A DNA stretch of 64,000 bases from Salinarimonas rosea DSM 21201 (GTDB lineage: Bacteria; Pseudomonadota; Alphaproteobacteria; Rhizobiales; Beijerinckiaceae). A program made the position numbers and the translations under genes. The notes beneath the pieces are model-generated. The model was given only the letters and a program-made list of their open reading frames with translations. It did no database searches and was not told the DNA's origin. Shown piece by piece: positions 58,152 to 64,000 of this stretch; the first letter of the stretch is position 1, and each line of letters begins with the position of its first letter. Where the stretch lies: positions 182,089-246,088 of the forward strand of contig NZ_AUBC01000010.1 in the NCBI RefSeq assembly GCF_000429045.1, given 5' to 3'.

Positions 58152-60088
58152 TCGAGGACCTCACCGACGATTTCTACGATCCCTACGAGGACGAGGAAGC
58201 CCACGACCAGGAGCTCGACGGCGCGCCCGTAGCGGTGCCGGACGCGCTCTGCCGGGCGCTTCTCGACGACGCTTTGCCGACCGACCTGATCGACCGCCTG
58301 TGCGCCGGCGAGCCGCTCTGCGTCGTGATCTCCCCGCCGGGGCCGGGCTGGGGGGCCCTCCTGCGCACGGACATTCGACGCCGGCTCGCCGCCCGTGGGG
58401 CGATCGACCCGCTCGTCGAGATCCTCGTGCGCGAGGCGGCGGTACGCTCCGACAGCGATCTGGAACTGCTCCGGTGCCTCTGGGAGGGCACCTCGCTTCT
58501 CGCGATCGCGCCGGACCCCGGGGCGATGCTGCCGGCCGCGATCGTGCGCGCGGCCGATCTCCGCGTCCAGCTCCCGGCCATTGCAGGCCGCCATCTGCGC
58601 GCCGTGATCCTCGACGTCACCGGAGAGGACCCCGGAGACATTCCGGACGCGCGCCTCGGCGGGCTCGAGCTCCTCGACGTCGCCGCCAGCGTGCGGCGCG
58701 GCGCCACCGGCGCCGCCTGTGCGGCGCGCCTGATCGCCATGGCGGAGGAGCGCACACGCTCCCGGTCGGAGGGAGCGCCCCTGCTCGAGACGCTCGCCGG
58801 CTATGGCGATGCGAAAGAGTGGGGCATGCAGCTGGTGCGCGAGGTCGCGCGCCACCGTGCCGGCGCGATCGGCCTCGCCGACCTGCCCAGAGGCGCCTTG
58901 ATCTCGGGCCCTCCCGGCACCGGCAAGACGCTTCTCGTCCAGTCGCTCGCGCGCAGCGCCGGCCTTCCTCTGGTTGCGACATCCTTCGGCGAGTGGATGG
59001 GGGCCGGTCATCTCGGCGATTCGATCGCGCGGATGCGCGCGACCTTCGCCGAGGCGAGGCGGCTGAAACCTTGCATCCTCTTCACCGACGAGATCGACGC
59101 CGCCGTGGATCCGGCCAGCGAAACCGGCGGCTCCAAGTCGTTCTGGATGTCGTTCAGGTCCGCGCTGCTTTCGGAAGTGGATGGTGCGAGCAGCGAGCCG
59201 GGCATCGTGCTGATCGGCGCGTGCAATCATGAGGAGCTTGTGGATCGCGCCTTGCGCCGCGCCGGACGCCTCGACCGTCACATCGAGATCGGCTTGCCGG
59301 ACCGCGAGGCCCTGGCCGACATCCTGCGTCACCATCTCGGAGAGGACCTGCCGGAGGTGGACCTCGCCGGGCCCGCGCAGCTCGCCCTCGGCCGCTCGGG
59401 CGCGGACATCGCGACGATGGTGCGCAGCGCCCGGGCGCGGGCCCGGGACGCGGGTCGCCCGATCGCGATTGCGGACCTTCTCGCCGAGCTGTGCCCCGCC
59501 GACGAGCGGGACGGCGCCACGCTGCGCCGTGTCGCCCTGCACGAGGCCGGGCACGCCGTCGCCGCGGCCCTTCTCGGCTACCCGATCGATCACGTGAGCG
59601 TCGTTCAGAGGCAGGGCTCCGCGGGGCGCATGGCGCTCGCGGCGTCCTCGATGCCGACCCTCGCCGAGATCGAGGCGCAGGCGACGATCGCGCTCGCGGG
59701 GCGGGCGGTCGACGTCGTCGTCTCGGGGAGCCCGTGTGCCGGCGCGGCAGCGGACCTCGTCATCGCGACGCGCCTCCTGGCCGCGTCGCACGCGCGGTGG
59801 GGCCTGCGGCGGACTCTTCTCGCATGCGCCGACGACGAGAGCGTCGCACGCCGGCTTGAGTATGATGCCGAGCTCCGCGGGGCGGTCGAGGGCGATCTCG
59901 AGCGGCTGTGGACGACGGCCGTGAGCCTCGTCGAGGCGCGCCGCCCGGCGATCGACGGGATTGCCGACGCGCTTCTCGAGCGGCGGATCATTCCCGGAGC
60001 GGAGGTGCCCCAGCTCATCCGCTCCCTTGAGGCTCGCGCGCGGCGCCGCGGGGGGCGGCAGCCGCCGACGCCGGACGCAGTGCCATAG
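58148..60088 (+). CDS. Soluble FtsH-like AAA+ / M41 zinc metalloprotease
   Basis: A 646-residue protein with an acidic N-terminus (DDFYDPYEDEEAHD), an unrecognised ~200-residue domain, and then the FtsH order of modules. Walker A is GPPGTGKT (254-261), Walker B ILFTDEIDA (310-318), and the SRH region includes RRAGRLDRHIEIGLPDR. The M41 peptidase has zinc motif HEAGH (465-469) and third-ligand Asp536 in GAAADLVIATRLL. The membrane helices of FtsH are absent, and the pore-loop position reads GEWMG rather than the usual aromatic-hydrophobic F-V-G. It probably unfolds and degrades specific proteins. Coupled to the upstream gene by ATGA and located in the recombinase-bearing element. Confidence 0.85.
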   Translation: MIEDLTDDFYDPYEDEEAHDQELDGAPVAVPDALCRALLDDALPTDLIDRLCAGEPLCVVISPPGPGWGALLRTDIRRRLAARGAIDPLVEILVREAAVRSDSDLELLRCLWEGTSLLAIAPDPGAMLPAAIVRAADLRVQLPAIAGRHLRAVILDVTGEDPGDIPDARLGGLELLDVAASVRRGATGAACAARLIAMAEERTRSRSEGAPLLETLAGYGDAKEWGMQLVREVARHRAGAIGLADLPRGALISGPPGTGKTLLVQSLARSAGLPLVATSFGEWMGAGHLGDSIARMRATFAEARRLKPCILFTDEIDAAVDPASETGGSKSFWMSFRSALLSEVDGASSEPGIVLIGACNHEELVDRALRRAGRLDRHIEIGLPDREALADILRHHLGEDLPEVDLAGPAQLALGRSGADIATMVRSARARARDAGRPIAIADLLAELCPADERDGATLRRVALHEAGHAVAAALLGYPIDHVSVVQRQGSAGRMALAASSMPTLAEIEAQATIALAGRAVDVVVSGSPCAGAAADLVIATRLLAASHARWGLRRTLLACADDESVARRLEYDAELRGAVEGDLERLWTTAVSLVEARRPAIDGIADALLERRIIPGAEVPQLIRSLEARARRRGGRQPPTPDAVP

Positions 60089-61128
60089 CCTGTCGCGCCG
60101 GGGTCGGTCGCGGTGCTTGCCCCCGCCGCCGGCCCCGCGCCCATCCCGTGACAGAGAGCCTCCGATCGCCAAGTCTCGGACCCGAAGAGCCGAGGCGACG
60201 CCGGTCGGACGGCCGCGCGATCCGGCGGTCCTGGGTTCCGGTCGACGAGGAAGGGGGGCCGCCTGCAGAGGCCTGCGGCTGACGAGGCCATGGCGCCATC
60301 TGCATCGGGCATCGGCGAGAGCGGCCGAGACGCGTGCGTTCGCGGGGAGCATCCCGGCAGCGGCTCGCGCCTCGACGGGCTGCCGCCCTGCCGCTTCGAG
60401 AACCGCGGCCCGGCTTTCGTAGAGCGCTTATCGACGCGTTATCGCGAGCCGAGGGGGAGGGGGAGGCGGCGCTGGCGGCGGGCGCAAGGGAGCCTGGCCG
60501 AAAAGGACCGGAGGGCGGGCGCAAGCGCGCTGGTCGGCGATCAACCCTAAGGCGCATTGCGGAAATTCGTTGCGAACTGGCGCGGATTCCTCTCCACGTT
60601 ACGCCGATTCCTCTCGATCTTGCGCCGGCGTCGCTCGCGCTCGCGCGCCCGTGCCGGTCGGCCTCGCCCGGCCGTTTTCCGGAAATCCGTTGCGAGAGCG
60701 AAGATATTCGTTATTGTGTGTCCAAGTAACGGGGGGGTTCCGGGACCTTCGAAAACCACCTTTGTCGGGGCGCCGCTTCGCAAGAGGCGGAGAGCTGCGC
60801 TCGCCGGGGCTATCGACAGGCTGCCCGGGCCCCGCCGATTCGGGCCTCGGCCTCCAGCAGATCCCGAGCTCGGTCGGCGACCCCTTTATCATGTATGATT
60901 GCTGACGCAGATTCGGCGCTACTTCCTTTCAGCGGGCGCACGCGCACTGATGGCGTTCGCCTCGGGAGAAAGGCATCGAAAGCGGCCGCACAATGCGGTC
61001 TCGTCCGGGAGGAACGCGTCGGCGCGTCGTGCTGGATCGCACGTGCACGGGACCGCGGCGACGAGGCGAGATGCCGAGGCTCGCATCGGCGGCGATTGCC
61101 TCGAGGCGCATACGCCAGCCGCCCGGGG
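60089..61128. other. Long intergenic region after the protease gene
   Basis: About 1,040 bases with no reading frame that looks like a gene; the open frames are Arg/Pro/Gly-rich shadows of high GC. A 16-bp direct repeat at 60560 and 60680 and a moderately AT-rich stretch (60696-60740, ATATTCGTTATTGTGTG) are the only structures noted. This may be a decayed end of the element. Confidence 0.4.
60560..60695. repeat. 16-bp direct repeat, 120 bp apart
   Basis: CGGAAATTCGTTGCGA (60560-60575) and CGGAAATCCGTTGCGA (60680-60695) differ at one base and are exactly 120 bp apart. It may be a short duplication, an attachment-site relic or a binding site. No function is known. Confidence 0.5.
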
Positions 61129-61362
61129 TCAGTCGACGAGGAACACGTCCTTTCGCCTCTCCTCGTCGCCCGCGCGCTCGAGCTCGACGAGGGCCGCAAT
61201 CGCGGCGCGGCGCATCGCCGGGTCCATGCCGGCGAGGAGGGTCGCGGCGAGCGCGACCTCGTCCACGACCGCCCGCTCGTTACGCGACAGCATGGCCCGG
61301 CGCGCCTCCTCGAAGAGGCGCGCGATCAGGTCGGGTGCGGAGCGGACGCGAAGCGTGGACAT
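61129..61362 (-). CDS. Small helical hypothetical protein
   Basis: A 77-residue protein, Ala/Arg/Glu-rich and predicted all helical (APDLIARLFEEARRAMLSRN, then AATLLAGMDPAMRRAAIAAL). Composition is natural rather than shadow-like, and an AGAGGTG purine stretch lies upstream of ATG 61362. No family was recognised. It stands alone in the sparse end of the element. Confidence 0.5.
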   Translation of the reverse strand: MSTLRVRSAPDLIARLFEEARRAMLSRNERAVVDEVALAATLLAGMDPAMRRAAIAALVELERAGDEERRKDVFLVD

Positions 61363-61872
61363 GGCGGCGATGCTACACCTCTGCGCTTAAGCGACCTTCA
61401 CCGATCACCTCGTTGCCGGCACCAGGCGACCACGGGCCTTCGCAAAGGACGGCGCCGCGGGCCGCGCGAGAGCTGCAGCGGATCGCCGGCGCCGCCCTTC
61501 GTTGCGCCGAGGCCGCCGCCGCCCGGCTTCTCGCCGCCCTTTGCGCAGAGGAGCTGTCGGGACGGCGCCGCGGCAAGCCCGCATCGAGGTCGGTCGACCG
61601 CCGAGGACGTGTACGGTAGCGACGACGTTGGTCGCCGGTCTCCGGGAACGAGAGCGCCTCGACGGCGAAAGGGGAAGCTTCATCGAGACTGCGGCGAAGC
61701 CAGCGGGCTGCAGGCGCTCGCCATGCGGACCCGTCCAGCATGCGCCTGAACGGCTGGCCCTCGGGCGCCAGCGTTGCTATTCCACAGGAGTAGCGCCGGT
61801 CCCTGCTCGACGCTGCAGAGGCGGCGCTTGATGGGGGTGCCGGTGACGATGTTGCTCGAGAGGGACGGCGGG
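61363..61872. other. Intergenic region
   Basis: 510 bases with no gene I can support. Open frames on both strands have Arg/Pro-rich shadow composition. The last ~40 bases contain alternative in-frame starts (61831, 61849) of the next gene. Confidence 0.35.
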
Positions 61873-62148
61873 ATGGTGAGAGGGGTGATGCTCGCGGTCG
61901 CGCTGGCGGCGGCGACAGCTCTTCCGGGATGCGAGGAGGCCTGGACCGGCTTCGTGCAACCGAAGCGGGGAAATGTCCTCGGCGTCGTCGAGATCGGCAG
62001 CTTCCGATCACTCGAGGAGTGCAGGTTGGCGGCGCGGGAGGCGCTCGCACGGGCCGGCTGGGCCGACGGCGACTACGCCTGCGGCCAGGGCTGCCGCGAG
62101 CGGGCGGGCGTCTACGGGCCCTTCACCTGCGTGCGCACGGAGAGCTGA
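61873..62148 (+). CDS. Small putative lipoprotein
   Basis: A 91-residue protein. ATG 61873 gives MVRGVMLAVALAAATALPGC, a signal peptide ending in a lipobox (L-P-G-C), so Cys20 may be lipidated. The mature part has four further Cys (ECRLAA, ACGQGC, FTCV) and could form two disulfides. Upstream in-frame ATGs at 61849 and 61831 would lengthen the n-region. No family was recognised; periplasmic location is inferred. Confidence 0.6.
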   Translation: MVRGVMLAVALAAATALPGCEEAWTGFVQPKRGNVLGVVEIGSFRSLEECRLAAREALARAGWADGDYACGQGCRERAGVYGPFTCVRTES

Positions 62149-62597
62149 TGGGCCTCGGCTCGCTGCGACGATGCGATTCGCGCCTGGCCCCGGCCCCCCA
62201 GGCCCTGCCAGATGCGGCCCTCCCCCTGTGGAGAATTCGCGGCCGGCCTCGGCGTCGCGCGCGGTGCCGGGCCGCCCGCTCCTCCGCACGCGCGATCAGC
62301 TCATGAAACAGCCGACCCAATGGGCGACTGGGTGCGACGACTTATTGCAAGGTCTCACGCGAACGTCGTCGTGGTCGCGGTGGCCGCGAAACTCGCTCGG
62401 ATCGCCTGGGCTGTGGATCGGCGCCGGGGTCCCGCGCCGATCGGCGTGGGGTCCCGGACGCGAAAACCTTACGCGAGCAGGCGTCCGTCACGCTTCACAG
62501 GGGGCCCGCGGTGAAGCCGAGTGATAGTTTGCGGGCAGGAGGGAGGTCGGTGCGTGGATGGCGGCGTCGGCAACCACGCGGCTGAGTAATGCCGATG
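62149..62597. other. Intergenic region before the IS110 element
   Basis: 449 bases without a supportable gene. The right end, next to the transposase stop at 62598, must contain one terminus of the insertion element, but IS110 elements lack long terminal inverted repeats, so the border cannot be placed by eye. Confidence 0.35.
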
Positions 62598-63779
62598 TCA
62601 AGCCGCTCTGTAGCTCGGATCGAAGGGCTGGCGATGATTGAGGATGGCCCAGAGCACGTTCACGCGTCGTCGCGCCAGGGCGACGAGGGCCTGGACATGC
62701 CTGTGTCCCTCGCGCCGCTTCCGGTCGTAGTAGGCGCGGGAGGTCGGGTCCTTTGCGACGACGGCGCAGAAGGCGCTCTGGTAGAAGACGCGCTTGAGGG
62801 CCTTGTCGCCGCCGAAGGCGCGTCGGAGGGCGCGCGCCTTGCCGGACTGCCGCAGGATTGGCGCGAGGCCTGCGGCCGAGGCCATGGCGTCGGCCGAGCG
62901 GAAGCGGGCGATGGAGCCTGCCGCGGCGATGAACTCCGCCGAGAGAACGACCCCCATTCCGGGCAGGCTTCGGATGAGGGCCCCGTCAGGGTGGGCGGCG
63001 ACGAGGGCTGCGAGTTCCTTGTCGATCTCGGCGATGCGTTCGCGTGCGGCCAGCGCCTCGACGGCGAGCTCGCGCACGAGCCGGGCGAGGGTCGCCTCGC
63101 CCGGGACGACGATGGTCTGCGCGCGGGCGGCGGAGAGAGCGATCTCGGCCAGGCGCTCGGGATCGCGCAGGCTCGGCGTCTTGCGCAGCTGCTTGACGAT
63201 GCGGGCGTTCCCGGCCGCGCGGATCTCGCCGGGCGTGACGAAGCGGGTCAGCAGCACGAGCGGCCCCTTGGCGCCGAGATCGAGGCTGCGCTCGAGGCCG
63301 GGGTGGATCGAGGCGAGGAACTGGCGCAGGCGCGAGACGCGTCGCGTCTGGTCCTGCACGAGGTCGCCGCGGCGGGAGACGAGGAGCCGGATCGCGACGG
63401 TGGTCTCCTCGTCGGGCAGGATCGGCCGGAGGTCGGCGCGGGTGCGCACGAGATCGGCGATGACGCGCGCGTCGCGCGGGTCGCTCTTGCGCTCACCGCC
63501 CGCATGACCCTGGGCGGCGCGGTTGACCGCGATGCCGGGCACGTGGACGAGCGCGAGGCCGGCGGCGATCAGCACGGCCTCCAGGAAGCAGGCGATCGAG
63601 CCCGTGACGTCGAGGCCGACCCGCACCTCGCCGTCGAGGCCGACGAGATCGGAGGCCAGCGCCTCGAGCGCCTCCTGCTCGTTCGAAACCGCGCGGTCGA
63701 TCAGGACGCGCGCGTCCTGATCGACCGCATGAACCCAATGGACGTCCTTGGCGACGTCGATACCGACACAGATCCGCAT
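62598..63779 (-). mobile_element. IS110-family transposase
   Basis: A 393-residue DEDD transposase. The N-terminal RuvC-like domain begins RICVGIDVAKDVHWVHAV, with acidic residues also in VRVGLDVTGS and KSDPRDARVIADLVRTRADL (residues of the tetrad). The C-terminal Tnp_20 domain has SLPGMGVVLSAEFIAAAGSI and the serine-bearing tail (SAAGLAPILRQSGKAR). Full length, no frameshift, so potentially active. IS110 recombination uses the RuvC and serine domains together, and some members are guided by a bridge RNA encoded in the element flank. Confidence 0.92.
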
Positions 63780-64000
63780 GGCGCCTCCCCCACGTCGACG
63801 AACCGCATCCAGGGTCTCGCCGGCATCGCCTTACGGAGCCATGATCGGCATCGAGCAATCAGCAGTCGAACCCCGGTGGCGATGTGGGTGGCGCAGCCGG
63901 CGGAGCCATCGAGGGCAGCCGGAGTGATAACCATGCCCAAATCGCCTGCGTCCCGACAGACTGGCCGAGTCGCGGCCGGAACGCATCAACTGGGTAAGGC
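63780..64000. other. Flank upstream of the IS110 transposase
   Basis: 221 bases upstream of the transposase start. In IS110-group elements this side carries the promoter and, in characterised cases, the bridge-RNA sequence. GC-rich complementary stretches exist (for example CGGCTG / CAGCCG-type pairs near 63893-63920), but I could not fold it reliably. An ATG at 63933 opens a plus-strand frame running off the window; too short to judge. Confidence 0.35.

Noticed and set aside
60557..60898. 113-residue frame in the gene-free region
   Set aside because: Mostly Arg-rich, covers the 16-bp direct repeats, no ribosome site.

Overview
The window is very GC-rich (about 70% by eye) and gene-dense. 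Its gene content points to an alphaproteobacterium of the Hyphomicrobiales. It carries ctrA divergent from fliI-fliJ, a chpT phosphotransferase gene next to a cheA-cheW-cheY-cheB-cheR operon, an eipA (DUF1134) envelope gene and a DUF1127/LysR divergent pair. I cannot name the genus from sequence alone.

Layout. 1-2.9 kb: a membrane-protein tail, a DUF937 protein, and a ribbon-helix-helix regulator translationally coupled to a polyhydroxyalkanoate-depolymerase-type esterase. 2.9-7.65 kb (minus strand): a compact specialised-metabolism locus encoding an MFS exporter, a free-standing carrier protein, a MaoC-fold protein, an LCMT-type methyltransferase, a SerRS-like amino acid:[carrier protein] ligase and an AurF-type diiron oxygenase. 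7.9-12.7 kb: DUF1127/LysR pair, ybjN-like gene, proC, GNAT, LysR. 12.7-17.4 kb: a TRAP transporter with DUF1445 and DUF2848 proteins. 17.4-21.1 kb: a duplicated membrane protein, fliJ, fliI, ctrA. 21.3-26 kb: a Tat-exported tyrosinase with a secreted companion, a Vsr/Dcm pair and an EamA-like permease. 26-33 kb: chemotaxis operon, an M23-peptidase remnant and chpT. 33-37.7 kb: YHS protein, eipA, a coiled-coil protein, DUF6314 and two c-type cytochromes. 37.8-46.9 kb: an eight-gene minus-strand glycan cassette (three SDR sugar enzymes, a B12-type radical SAM enzyme, four glycosyltransferases), in which seven genes overlap stop-to-start. 47.2-48.7 kb: a small gene, rluD and tRNA-Glu(CTC).

48.8-64 kb is accessory DNA starting at the 3' end of tRNA-Glu. 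It holds three phage-integrase-family genes in a row: one lacks a recognisable first catalytic Arg, one is complete, and one has no catalytic domain. Between them lie GTCACTAGTGAC palindromes and a 17-bp iteron-like array. Then come an unrecognised 478-residue protein, two unrecognised proteins, and a soluble FtsH-like AAA+/M41 metalloprotease whose start overlaps the stop of its upstream partner. Sparse, mostly noncoding DNA and an IS110-family transposase close the window.

The strongest candidates for an undescribed system are (i) the carrier-protein / amino-acid ligase / diiron-oxygenase locus, read here as tethering an amino acid to a carrier protein, oxidising and methylating it, and exporting the product; (ii) the recombinase-linked AAA-protease module; and (iii) the radical-SAM glycan cassette. 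All three functions are inferred from families and context.
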